A stretch of 9,820 nt of DNA from an uncultured Lautropia sp. (GCA_938046755.1 CALIXC010000300.1:1-9820), one strand, 5' to 3'. Counted from the stretch's first letter, positions 1 through 7,404 are shown. Made by a program: numbers and translations. Notes: generated from the letters alone by a model not told the origin.

Positions 1-1
1 A

Positions 2-220
2 GCGCCTGCCCAGCCCGTCCCCGCCCGGGCGCTGGAGGAAGTGGTACAGTCGGCGGGGCTGGAATGGGTGCAGACCAGCGCAGCTCCGCAGGCCGAGCCT
101 GTCGTGACCGCGCCTGCTGCCCCTCGGCCGCGCCGGCAGCGCAAGCCGCGCACGCCGGTCGCCACTGAACCGCTGCAACAGGTGGAAACCCAGGCCGGCA
201 AGCCGTCGGACGAGCAGTAA
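2..220 (+). CDS. rne: Ribonuclease E, C-terminal end (partial; 5' part outside window)
   Basis: The last 72 codons of a gene that enters from the left edge and ends at a TAA at 218-220. The peptide contains ALEEVVQSAGLEWVQT, then an alanine/proline stretch, then a basic patch (RPRRQRKPR), and ends QQVETQAGKPSDEQ. As I recall them, the tails of Burkholderiales RNase E proteins have the same plan: an EVVQSAG-like helix, a WVQT/WVNT motif, an arginine/lysine patch and a QQVET end. RNase E is the main mRNA-decay and rRNA-processing endonuclease. Its catalytic S1 and RNase E/G domains would lie outside the window, and only the disordered scaffold tail is seen here. The position directly upstream of moaA fits the gene order known from this group. 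The identification rests on the tail and the neighbours only. Confidence 0.8.
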   Translation, partial: APAQPVPARALEEVVQSAGLEWVQTSAAPQAEPVVTAPAAPRPRRQRKPRTPVATEPLQQVETQAGKPSDEQ

Positions 221-227
221 CCACCTC

Positions 228-260
228 ACCGGCCCGGCAGGCATCGCCTGTCGGGCCGGT
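228..260 (+). terminator. Hairpin terminator after rne
   Basis: An inverted repeat 8 bases after the rne stop: arm ACCGGCCCGGCAGGC (228-242), loop ATC, arm GCCTGTCGGGCCGGT (246-260). The arms pair over 15 positions with one mismatch. The bases that follow (TTCACTTCCTTTCCCTTTC) are pyrimidine-rich but hold no long uninterrupted T run, so it is an imperfect intrinsic terminator. It most likely ends the rne transcript, which would mean the moaA operon needs its own promoter or lives on read-through. Confidence 0.75.
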
Positions 261-278
261 TCACTTCCTTTCCCTTTC

Positions 279-1424
279 ATGGCAGAACGAGTCATACCCA
301 TTGCCGACCAGCGCAGTCGCGGTATTCTGCCGATGCAGCCGCTTCGCCTGCAGCACGGCACATCGGCACTGCCCATGTCCCCGGACGGCGCACTGCTCGA
401 CGCCCGTGGCCGGCCTCTGCACGACCTGCGCATCTCGGTCACTGACCGCTGCAACTTCCGCTGCTCATACTGCATGCCGCGCGAGGTCTTTGGCAAGGAC
501 CATGAGTTCCTCTCGCACGGCTCGTTGCTCAGCTTCGAGGAAATCACCCGCGTTGCCGGGCTGATGGTCAACCTGGGCGTGAAGAAGATCCGCCTGACCG
601 GCGGTGAGCCACTGCTGCGGCGCGACCTGGAAACACTGATCGCCCAGCTCAGCTGCCTGCGTCAGCCCGACGGCCAGCCCGTGGAACTGACCCTGACCAC
701 CAACGGCTCGTTGCTGGCCAAGAAGGCCCCGTCACTGCGCGAGGCCGGACTCGATCGCGTCACGGTCAGCCTGGACGGCCTGGACGACGCGCTGTTTCGC
801 AAGCTCAACGACGCCAACTTCCCGGTTTCCCGCGTCCTGGCCGGCATCGAGGCCGCTGCCCAGGCCGGTTTCTCCGGCATCAAGGTCAACATGGTGGTGC
901 GCCGCGGCCTGAACGACGGCGAGATCCTGCCAATGGTCGAGCATTTCCGTGGCACCGGACACATCCTGCGCTTCATCGAATACATGGACGTGGGCGCCAG
1001 CAACGGATGGCGCATGGAAGAAGTGCTGCCCAGCCGTGACATCATCGCGCGCATCCACGCCGTGCATCCGCTGGCCCCTGTCGATCCGAACTATCCCGGC
1101 GAGGTGGCTCAACGCTGGCGTTACCTCGACGGCGCCGGCGAGATCGGTGTCATCTCCTCCGTCACCCAGCCTTTCTGCGGCGACTGCTCGCGTCTGCGGC
1201 TGACCACCGAAGGCCAGCTCTTCACCTGCCTGTTCGGCCATCAGGGTCATGACCTACGCGGCCTGCTGCGCCGCCAGCTTCCCGACGAGGACATCCGGGC
1301 CGCGCTGATGAACCTCTGGCAGGGACGTGACGACCGCTATTCCGAGCTGCGCAGCAGCCAGAAGTCCGCCAGTTCGGCCTCCAACGGCAGACGGCGGGTG
1401 GAAATGAGCTACATCGGTGGCTGA
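279..1424 (+). CDS. moaA: GTP 3',8-cyclase MoaA (molybdenum cofactor biosynthesis protein A)
   Basis: A cytosolic radical-SAM enzyme that, with MoaC, turns GTP into cyclic pyranopterin monophosphate, the first step of molybdenum-cofactor synthesis. The 381-residue protein shows the radical-SAM cluster motif CNFRCSYC (Cys58, Cys62, Cys65), the GGEPLLRRDL glycine motif that binds SAM (108-117), a TLTTNGSLL strand and VSLDGLDD. The second 4Fe-4S cluster, which binds GTP, is marked by Cys300, Cys303 (FCGDCSRLRL) and Cys317 (TCLFG). The protein ends in the family's Gly-Gly tail (MSYIGG). The ATG at 279 is preferred over Met19 (333) because MAERVIPIADQR matches the usual Burkholderiales N-terminus. 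Upstream of it there is only a pyrimidine-rich stretch and no recognisable Shine-Dalgarno sequence. The last 8 bases overlap mobA. Confidence 0.96.
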   Translation: MAERVIPIADQRSRGILPMQPLRLQHGTSALPMSPDGALLDARGRPLHDLRISVTDRCNFRCSYCMPREVFGKDHEFLSHGSLLSFEEITRVAGLMVNLGVKKIRLTGGEPLLRRDLETLIAQLSCLRQPDGQPVELTLTTNGSLLAKKAPSLREAGLDRVTVSLDGLDDALFRKLNDANFPVSRVLAGIEAAAQAGFSGIKVNMVVRRGLNDGEILPMVEHFRGTGHILRFIEYMDVGASNGWRMEEVLPSRDIIARIHAVHPLAPVDPNYPGEVAQRWRYLDGAGEIGVISSVTQPFCGDCSRLRLTTEGQLFTCLFGHQGHDLRGLLRRQLPDEDIRAALMNLWQGRDDRYSELRSSQKSASSASNGRRRVEMSYIGG

Positions 1425-2043
1425 AGACCCCATCACCGGCCTGGTGCTGGCCGGTGGCGCAGCCAGGCGCCTGCAGACTGCCCACCCCGGAGCCGACAAG
1501 GGACTGCTGCCACTGGCGGGCAGGCCGCTGATTGCCTGGGCCATCGACAACCTGGCCCCGCAGGTACAGAGCCTCGTCATCAGCGCCAACCGCCACCTGG
1601 ACGACTACCGCCAGCTGGGGCATCCGGTCCTGCCCGACCTGCTGCCCGACATGCCCGGCCCCCTGGCCGGCATTCACGCGGCCCTGTCCGTCTGCCCTAC
1701 CGAGTGGCTGGCCGTATCCGCCTGCGACACCCCTTTCCTGCCCCCCGACTGGGTTGCCCGGCTGCAGCGCGCCCTGACGGCCAGCAGCGCCCCCATTGCC
1801 TACGCCCACGACCCTGACCAGCCCCACCCGCTGGTGGCCGTGCTGCATCGCAACCTGCTGCCCTCGCTGGATGCCTTCCTGAAAGCCGGCAACCACCGGG
1901 TCCGACAGTGGTATGGCCAGCACGGCGCGCGGGCAGTACTCTTTCCCGATCCGCAGGCCTTCCAGAACCTCAACACCCCGGAGGAATGGCAGGCTGCCGA
2001 AAGCCGTCTGGGCCCGCCTGTCGATCCCCATCCTTCATCCTGA
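1417..2043 (+). CDS. mobA: Molybdenum cofactor guanylyltransferase MobA
   Basis: A cytosolic nucleotidyltransferase that joins GMP from GTP to molybdenum-molybdopterin, giving the dinucleotide cofactor used by DMSO-reductase-family enzymes. In 208 residues it shows the N-terminal GTP-binding signature LAGGAARR (11-18) with DKGLLPLAGRPL (27-38), GPLAGI (81-86), the metal-site strand SACDTPFL (101-108), HPLVAV (137-142) and the C-terminal FQNLNTPEE (182-190). Length and motif order are normal for the family. The usual spacing in the first loop (LAGGxxxRMGGxDKG) is not kept: by eye RMGG is replaced by RLQTAHPG, about four residues longer. The start is a GTG inside the moaA end, which suggests translational coupling. 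The only purine-rich stretch upstream (GGGTGG) is about 15 bases away. Confidence 0.93.
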   Translation: MAEDPITGLVLAGGAARRLQTAHPGADKGLLPLAGRPLIAWAIDNLAPQVQSLVISANRHLDDYRQLGHPVLPDLLPDMPGPLAGIHAALSVCPTEWLAVSACDTPFLPPDWVARLQRALTASSAPIAYAHDPDQPHPLVAVLHRNLLPSLDAFLKAGNHRVRQWYGQHGARAVLFPDPQAFQNLNTPEEWQAAESRLGPPVDPHPSS

Positions 2044-2098
2044 AACGCCTCCACCCGGAACCAAGCCCGGCTGGCGTCCCTGCCCGCCCCATCTCGCC

Positions 2099-2102
2099 GG
2101 AG
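2099..2102 (+). promoter_or_regulatory. Ribosome binding site of moeA (GGAG)
   Basis: CCGGAG lies 8 bases before the ATG at 2111. It decides the moeA start: the same frame stays open back to 1913, but that part lies inside mobA, and family similarity begins only downstream of 2111. Confidence 0.65.
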
Positions 2103-2110
2103 ACCCGTTC

Positions 2111-3481
2111 ATGAGTACCTCAACCAACTGGCCCTCCCTTGCTTCCCTGCTGGCCCGCCTACCGGACTTCAATCCGGACGCCGTACCCGCGGTCCAGGCC
2201 CGCAAGCTGCTGTCCGACTGGGTGGCGCCGCGTGTCCAGGAGCGTTCGATGCCGGTCCAGGCCGCCGCCCTCGGCTGCGTGCTGGCCCGTGACGTCGTCG
2301 CCCGCCTGGATCTGCCCCCCTGCGACAACGCCGCCATGGACGGCTACGCCCTGCGTCATGCCGACCTGAACCCCGAGGGCGACACCACGCTGCCTGTGGG
2401 CGGCCGCACGCTGGCCGGTGATCCCCCGGCCACACTGCCCCCCGGACAGGCCTGGCGCATCATGACCGGCGCGCCCATGCCCGCCGGCGCCGACACCGTG
2501 GTGATACAGGAACACGTCCGTCGCCATGCCAATGACGCAGCCCTGCATGGCGCAAGCAGCCCGCCCGATGGGAGCTCTTTCCCGCCGGAAAGGATCACCC
2601 TCGCAACCGGCCAGAAACCCGGCCAGAATGTGCGCCACCGGGGAGAGGACATCCGCACAGGCCAGACCGCCCTCGCTGCCGGTCGTATCCTCTCGCCCAT
2701 GGATCTGGGTATCGCCGCCTCGCAGGGCGTTGTCGACCTGCCCGTGTTTGGTCCGCTGAAAGTGGGCGTTTTCTCGACCGGCAACGAACTGGTCCAGGGA
2801 GGGCATCCGCTGGCCGCCGGCCAGATGCATGACAGCAACCGCCCCACCCTGCTGGCGCTCGCACGCAACCGGGGATTCGAGGCCATCGACCTGGGCTGGC
2901 TACCTGATGATTCGGCCATCCTGACCAAGGCCCTGGCATCCAGCATCGACCAGGTCGATGTGCTGCTGACCACCGGCGGTGCCGCCGGGGGGGATGCCGA
3001 TCTGCTCTGGCACGTGCTGTCACAGCCCATGCACCATCAGGGCATGTCGCTACCCACTGAAGCCCACGCCTGGAAACTGAAGCTGCGCCCGGGGCGCCCC
3101 CTGGTCATCGGACGCATCAGCCAGACACCGGTCTTCGGCCTGCCCGGCAACCCGGTGGCAGCGCTACTCAGCTTCCTGTTCGTCATCGACGCCGCCCTTC
3201 AGAAAATGGCGGGCATCACCGATCCGCGCCCGCTACCGCGCATCCGCGCCCGCGCCGGCACGGCCATCCGCAAGCGTCCGGGCCGGCAGGAGCTGCTGCG
3301 CGTGACGCTCTGCTACCATGAATCGGACGACCTGCCGGTGGCCATGCCTGCCGGCAGCCAGAGTTCCGCCCAGCTGCGCTCGGTCGCAGAGGCCGACGGC
3401 ATCGCCGTGCTGCCCGAAGACCAGGGCCCAGTGGCCGAAGGCCACCGGCTGGACGTGGTGCCGCTACACGGCCTGCTGTAA
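2111..3481 (+). CDS. moeA: Molybdopterin molybdotransferase MoeA
   Basis: It inserts molybdate into adenylylated molybdopterin to give active molybdenum cofactor, in the cytosol. At 456 residues it is somewhat longer than typical, partly through a loose loop at about 137-165. Visible motifs are PPCDNAAMDGYA (69-80), WRIMTGAPMPAGADTVV (115-131), GQNVRHRGEDI (171-181), GVFSTGNELV (219-228), DSNRPTL (241-247), WKLKLRPGRPL (321-331), FGLPGNPVAALLSF (342-355) and the C-terminal domain IV (about 370-456) with SAQLRSVAEADGIAVLP. The acidic residues of the active site appear to be kept. The usual GGVSVGxxD motif reads GGAAGGDAD (289-297), an unusual set of changes next to a conserved aspartate. The gene lies 67 bases after mobA. 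It could also be named MogA/MoeA-family, but the full MoeA architecture is present. Confidence 0.95.
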   Translation: MSTSTNWPSLASLLARLPDFNPDAVPAVQARKLLSDWVAPRVQERSMPVQAAALGCVLARDVVARLDLPPCDNAAMDGYALRHADLNPEGDTTLPVGGRTLAGDPPATLPPGQAWRIMTGAPMPAGADTVVIQEHVRRHANDAALHGASSPPDGSSFPPERITLATGQKPGQNVRHRGEDIRTGQTALAAGRILSPMDLGIAASQGVVDLPVFGPLKVGVFSTGNELVQGGHPLAAGQMHDSNRPTLLALARNRGFEAIDLGWLPDDSAILTKALASSIDQVDVLLTTGGAAGGDADLLWHVLSQPMHHQGMSLPTEAHAWKLKLRPGRPLVIGRISQTPVFGLPGNPVAALLSFLFVIDAALQKMAGITDPRPLPRIRARAGTAIRKRPGRQELLRVTLCYHESDDLPVAMPAGSQSSAQLRSVAEADGIAVLPEDQGPVAEGHRLDVVPLHGLL

Positions 3482-3547
3482 TTCACTAACAGTCCCCAAG
3501 CAGCAAGGGCCAGCGAACACCACCTTTTCATCAGGATCCCGCACCGC

Positions 3548-4159
3548 ATGAACGCCATTCCCCATTTCCACCGCTTGCTGCTGGCCATCGCCCTGGCGCT
3601 TTCGGCAGGCAGCGTGCAGGCCGCCCAGACCACCAGCAGCCGCCCCGTCGAGAAGGCCGAACCGGCCGCCATCCAGCCGGGTACCGACGTACCGCCCCCA
3701 CAGCCCATCAGCGATGAGGTGATCGGCCAGGAGTACGACGCCTACCGGCAGAGCGTGAAAGGCCAGAAGATGTACACCGTCAGCTACATCCTGCTGGACG
3801 ACGAAACAGAAGCCCGCCAGTGGATTGCCCGCCTCCGGAGCGGCGCCTCCTTCGAGAAGGCGGCCCGGGAGCACTCCAAGCACCCGCTCAGCGCCAAGGA
3901 AGGCGGCAAGCTGGGCACCTTCGCCACCTGCCGCTGGGCCAGGGACACCGTTCAGCTGCTGGACACCCTCAAGCCTGGGCAGATCTACGCCAAACCCGTC
4001 AAGGCCAGTGCCGGCTGGAGCATCTATCGTCTGGATGCCGTCAAGCCCCTGGAGCCGATCAGCTACGCACAATACAAAGAACAGCTGCTGTCGGCCTCCT
4101 TCAAGCCCGAATGCCCGTGGGTCCCCCCTGTGACGGTGGGCGTGCCGCGCGAGCCCTGA
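3548..4159 (+). CDS. Exported parvulin-type peptidyl-prolyl isomerase homologue
   Basis: A 203-residue protein with a clear Sec signal peptide: hydrophobic LLLAIALALSAGS (10-22), then VQA before a probable cut after residue 25. The mature start (26-55) is a proline-rich linker. Residues about 75-167 read as a PpiC/parvulin domain: YTVSYILLDDETEA, RLRSGASFEKAAREHSKHPLSAKEGGKLGTF written in family order, LKPGQIYAKPVKASAGWSIYRLD. Parvulins speed proline cis-trans change and often act as periplasmic folding helpers. Here two usual histidines seem replaced: HIL by YIL (Tyr80) and GWH by GWS (Ser158), so it may be a chaperone without much catalysis. Cys128 and Cys189 could form a disulfide. AGGA (3533-3536) supports the ATG. 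It lies 66 bases after moeA; no link to the cofactor is evident. Confidence 0.82.
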   Translation: MNAIPHFHRLLLAIALALSAGSVQAAQTTSSRPVEKAEPAAIQPGTDVPPPQPISDEVIGQEYDAYRQSVKGQKMYTVSYILLDDETEARQWIARLRSGASFEKAAREHSKHPLSAKEGGKLGTFATCRWARDTVQLLDTLKPGQIYAKPVKASAGWSIYRLDAVKPLEPISYAQYKEQLLSASFKPECPWVPPVTVGVPREP

Positions 4160-4169
4160 ACAACACCGC

Positions 4170-4223
4170 ATGAACCCGATCGACCCGAAGATCCCCGACC
4201 TGCCGAAACGGGGATTCGCGTGA
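4170..4223 (+). CDS. Possible 17-codon leader peptide before the permease
   Basis: ATG at 4170 opens a frame of 17 codons (MNPIDPKIPDLPKRGFA) that ends in a TGA at 4221-4223. This stop shares bases with the permease start codon (GTGA, 4220-4223), the layout expected for translational coupling. It starts 10 bases after the isomerase stop. No good Shine-Dalgarno sequence precedes it, and a frame this short can arise by chance, so it is a weak call. Confidence 0.2.
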   Translation: MNPIDPKIPDLPKRGFA

Positions 4224-5533
4224 GCAGCAAGACGGCGACGATGGACCGCAGCAACAACAGCCACCGAATGGGCCTGGTGGCCGCCACCGCCATATCGGTC
4301 ACGATCGTCGTGGGTGCAGGCCTACTGACGCTGCCCGGACTCAGCTACGCCCAGGCCGGGCGCCTGGGGCACCTGCCCTGGCTGCTGATGTCTGTCTTGA
4401 TGCTGCCGCTGCTGGCTGTGTTCGCATTCTTTGCACGGCGTCACCCCTCCGCCGGCGGCGTGGTCGGCTACATTCGCCTCAGCCTCGGGCTCCGGCTGGG
4501 AGCCGCCAGCGAAGCCATCGTCATCGGCACCTTCTCGCTGGGGCTGCCCGCCATTGCCCTGATCGGCGCCACCTACCTGCAGCAGACGCTGCCGGGTCTG
4601 CCCGTGGCCGCCACCGCCATCGGCATGGTCACCATCGGGCTGCTCTTCGGGATGTTCGGCCTCAGAGTATCCGGAGCCATCCAGACCGCCATCGCGACAC
4701 TGATCGTTCTGGGCCTGCTGGGACTCTGTGTCGGCTACTGGCTTCATGCCCCCTCGGACACCAGCCCCGACGTGTTCCCCCTGGCCGGAGGCGGCATGCC
4801 GCCCGTGCTGTCCGCCGACGCACTGCTCGGCGTCCTGTCGGCGCTGCCCCTCGTGCTCTTTGCCTACACAGGCTGGGAAATCACCGCCTTCCTGGCCGAG
4901 GACATGCAGGATCCCGCCCGCAACCTGCCACGTTCGATCTGGGCCAGCTTCGTCATCGTCACCCTGCTGTACGTCTTCGTCGCCTGGACGGTAGCCAGCG
5001 CCGCCACCGCCGACGAAGGCTGGCGACTCGCCCCCATCGCCCAGCTGGCCGACAGCTGGCTGGGCGTTGCCGAGCTTCGGCTGACCGGGATCATCGCCAC
5101 CCTGCTGATTCTGGACAACGTCACTGGCGCCTTCCTGTCCACCTCCCGCGCCCTGTTCTCGGCCGGGCGCGATGGCCTGCTGCCCCGGGCGCTGGCCCAC
5201 GTGGACCAGCGGGGACTGCCTGTGCGCGCCATGCTGACAGGCTGGGTGCTGTACGTGGTCGTCATTCTCGTCACGCAGACGTCCGGCCTGGGCGTCGAGA
5301 TGCTGCTGCAGCTGGCCGGCCAGAACTTCTTCGTGCTGTATCTGCTGGCGGCCGTGGGCTACACCCGCCTGCAACACCGTACCGGCCCACGTCTTCTGGG
5401 CCTCGTCGCCATCCTGCTGGTGCTGGCCATGATGAGCCTGTTCAGCCTGCCCGGCATTCTCTACTGCGGCGCGCTGGCCCTGCTGGGCCTCTGGGGCGCC
5501 CGCAAGGTGCCCCATGATGCCGTCTCCGGTTGA
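4220..5533 (+). CDS. APC-superfamily amino-acid permease, YjeH-like
   Basis: An inner-membrane amino-acid transporter of 437 residues with about 12 hydrophobic helices. Family marks are the broken first helix VVGAGLLTLPG (30-40), RRHPSAGGVVGYI (73-85), the sixth-helix and loop motif FAYTGWEITAFLAEDMQDP (214-232) followed by ARNLPRSI, and GAFLSTSRALFSAGRDGLLP (303-322). RRHPSAGG and the overall pattern recall E. coli YjeH, an exporter of methionine and branched-chain amino acids; the substrate here cannot be told from sequence. The GTG at 4220 is preceded by GGGGA (4210-4214). Met8 (4241) and Met17 (4268) are possible later starts, and all would keep the first helix. It lies 60 bases after the isomerase and may be the last gene of this plus-strand run. 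It converges on the ATPase gene. Confidence 0.88.
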   Translation: MSSKTATMDRSNNSHRMGLVAATAISVTIVVGAGLLTLPGLSYAQAGRLGHLPWLLMSVLMLPLLAVFAFFARRHPSAGGVVGYIRLSLGLRLGAASEAIVIGTFSLGLPAIALIGATYLQQTLPGLPVAATAIGMVTIGLLFGMFGLRVSGAIQTAIATLIVLGLLGLCVGYWLHAPSDTSPDVFPLAGGGMPPVLSADALLGVLSALPLVLFAYTGWEITAFLAEDMQDPARNLPRSIWASFVIVTLLYVFVAWTVASAATADEGWRLAPIAQLADSWLGVAELRLTGIIATLLILDNVTGAFLSTSRALFSAGRDGLLPRALAHVDQRGLPVRAMLTGWVLYVVVILVTQTSGLGVEMLLQLAGQNFFVLYLLAAVGYTRLQHRTGPRLLGLVAILLVLAMMSLFSLPGILYCGALALLGLWGARKVPHDAVSG

Positions 5534-5538
5534 GACGG
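5520..5538. terminator. Small hairpin at the convergent gene junction
   Basis: A perfect 7-base inverted repeat, CCGTCTC (5520-5526) and GAGACGG (5532-5538), with a 5-base loop, spans the permease stop codon. The next gene on the other strand ends at 5566, so a two-way terminator is expected near here. No T run follows on either strand, so its role is uncertain. Confidence 0.3.
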
Positions 5539-5565
5539 GCCATCACCTCCTGAAGCACGTCCGGC

Positions 5566-7404
5566 CTACAGCTCCACCGGCGGCGCATGCCGCAGCGCCT
5601 CGTCGATCGTCGTGAGCCCGGCGGCTACCGCAGCGGCACCTGCCATCCGCAGGGGGCGCATGCCATGCTTGATGGCAGCCAGCCGCAGCTTGCGCAGCTC
5701 CGGCCGCTCAGTGATGTACTGGCGGATGCTCTCGTTGTTGGCCAGGATCTCGTAGAGACCGGTCCGCCCGCGAAAGCCCCCCATCCGGCAGGACGGACAT
5801 CCCACCGGCCGGTAGATGGAGGCCGGCCGGGGCACGTTGCGGAAGGGCTTCACCAAGTCTGCCCACATCTCGTCCGTCACCGAATCATCGGGCTGCTTGC
5901 ACTCCGGACACAGCGTGCGCGCCAGCCGCTGCGCCATCACCCCGATGAGCGTCGACTGCAGCAGATACGCCGGCACTCCCAGATCCAGCAGTCGCGTGAT
6001 GGCGCTGGGCGCGTCGTTGGTATGCAGCGTGGAGATCACCAGGTGCCCCGTCAGCGCGGCCTGCACCGCCATTTCGGCCGTTTCCAGATCCCGGATCTCG
6101 CCCACCATGATGATGTCCGGGTCCTGACGCATCAGCGCCCGGATGCCGTCGGCAAAGCCCAGATCGATGGCCGGCTGCACCTGCATCTGGTTGAAGCTGT
6201 TCTCCACCATCTCGATCGGATCCTCGATGGTGGAGACGTTCACCGCTTCCGTGGCCAGCGCCCGCAGCGTCGCATAGAGCGTGGTCGTCTTGCCCGAGCC
6301 GGTCGGCCCCGTCACCAGCACGATGCCGTTGGGCCGTCCCGTCATGTCCTGCCAGCGCGCCAGATCCTCGCCCTGCAGCCCTAGCTGCGCAAAGTTGCGT
6401 GACAGCACCTCCGGGTCGAAGACCCGCATCACCAGCTTCTCGCCGAAGGCCGTGGGCAGCGTGGACAGCCGCAACTCGATCTCGTGGCCGTCGCCCGCGC
6501 GCGTCTTGATGCGCCCGTCCTGTGGCCGGCGCTTTTCCACCACGTCCATCCGGCCCAGCAGCTTGATGCGGCTGGTCATCGCCGACATTACCCCCGGCGG
6601 CACCTGGTAGACGTTGTTCAGCAGGCCATCGATGCGAAAGCGCACCACCCCCAGATCACGCCGGGGCTCCAGATGGATGTCGCTGGCCCGCTGCTCGAAC
6701 GCATACTGCCACAGCCAGTCCACCACCGTGACGATATGCTGGTCGTTGGCGTCGAAATGCCGGCCGTTGCGGCCCAGCTCCACCAGCTGCTCGAAATTGT
6801 TCTGAACCGCCGTCTGGCCGGTGCGCTGCGCACTGCGGATCGTCCCCGCCAGATCGAAGAACTCCACCAGATAGCGCTGCAGCTCCAGCGGACTGGCCAG
6901 CACCGGCATCACCCGCCGGCGCAGCGTGTGCGACAGCTCTGCCACCCATTCCGCCGTCAGATAGGGCTCGGCCGTGGCGATCGTCACCGAATCCGGCGTA
7001 ACCTCCAGCGGCAGGATGCGATAGCGATTGGCATAGGCCTTGCTCATCACCTCGCCGATGCGCGAGAAATCCACCTTCAGCGGATCGATGCGCACATGCC
7101 GCCAGCCGATCTGCCCCGCCAGCCACTGACACAGCCAGTCCACATCCAGCATCGCATGCGGTGGCTTCAGCCCCTTCAGCTTGCGCTCGGCAATCATCAC
7201 CAGCGGATGCCGGTCAGCCGACGACAGCAAGGCGTCACGCGACAGTGTCTGGCGCGTTTCCTCGCTGATCTCGCCCTGCTCGGCCAGCAGCGCCAGCAGC
7301 CGGTCGATCATCAGCCGCCGGCCGGGCTCACCCGGCATCAGCCGCGTGCCCGCCGCCTGTGCACTCCCTTCCGGCGCCCGCACCTCCATCCCGGCCTCTA
7401 CCAT
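5566..7404 (-). CDS. GspE/PulE/PilB-family secretion or pilus assembly ATPase
   Basis: A cytosolic hexameric ATPase of the type II secretion and type IV pilus class, 612 residues from the chosen ATG. In order: an N-terminal helical region (about 30-185) like the GspE/MshEN N-domain; the N2 domain with ASDIHLEP (240-247) and RFRIDGLL; GRMDVVEKRRPQDGR; Walker A GPTGSGKTTT (366-375); Asp box TIEDPIE; Walker B region DIIMVGEIRD (about 430-439); His box STLHTNDAPS; and a zinc tetracysteine CPEC (499, 502) with CPSC (536, 539). All catalytic motifs look intact, so it should be an active extension-type motor, not a retraction PilT. The start is ATG 7404 with GGGGTGG (7416-7410) upstream; GTG 7413 is possible, as is ATG 7311 at MIDRLLALLAE. 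No pseudopilin, secretin or platform gene lies nearby, so its machine cannot be named. Confidence 0.92.
   Translation of the reverse strand: MVEAGMEVRAPEGSAQAAGTRLMPGEPGRRLMIDRLLALLAEQGEISEETRQTLSRDALLSSADRHPLVMIAERKLKGLKPPHAMLDVDWLCQWLAGQIGWRHVRIDPLKVDFSRIGEVMSKAYANRYRILPLEVTPDSVTIATAEPYLTAEWVAELSHTLRRRVMPVLASPLELQRYLVEFFDLAGTIRSAQRTGQTAVQNNFEQLVELGRNGRHFDANDQHIVTVVDWLWQYAFEQRASDIHLEPRRDLGVVRFRIDGLLNNVYQVPPGVMSAMTSRIKLLGRMDVVEKRRPQDGRIKTRAGDGHEIELRLSTLPTAFGEKLVMRVFDPEVLSRNFAQLGLQGEDLARWQDMTGRPNGIVLVTGPTGSGKTTTLYATLRALATEAVNVSTIEDPIEMVENSFNQMQVQPAIDLGFADGIRALMRQDPDIIMVGEIRDLETAEMAVQAALTGHLVISTLHTNDAPSAITRLLDLGVPAYLLQSTLIGVMAQRLARTLCPECKQPDDSVTDEMWADLVKPFRNVPRPASIYRPVGCPSCRMGGFRGRTGLYEILANNESIRQYITERPELRKLRLAAIKHGMRPLRMAGAAAVAAGLTTIDEALRHAPPVEL

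Noticed and set aside
1222..2031. Open minus-strand frame of 269 codons opposite mobA and the end of moaA
   Set aside because: It is a shadow of two well-recognised genes, Gly/Gln-rich and without any family pattern.
1913..2110. Upstream extension of moeA by 66 codons in the same frame
   Set aside because: It lies mostly inside mobA, its translation is Arg/Pro-rich without similarity to MoeA, and a good ribosome site (GGAG) stands before the ATG at 2111.
2044..2110. Spacer between mobA and moeA searched for a terminator or promoter
   Set aside because: ACGCC and GGCGT ends can pair, but the interior does not extend the stem and no T run follows. I see only the ribosome site.
4322..5515. Open minus-strand frame of 397 codons opposite the permease gene
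   Set aside because: Its translation is rich in Gln, Gly, His and Ala with no domain pattern, as expected for the antisense of a GC-rich membrane-protein gene. The plus-strand frame has clear APC motifs.
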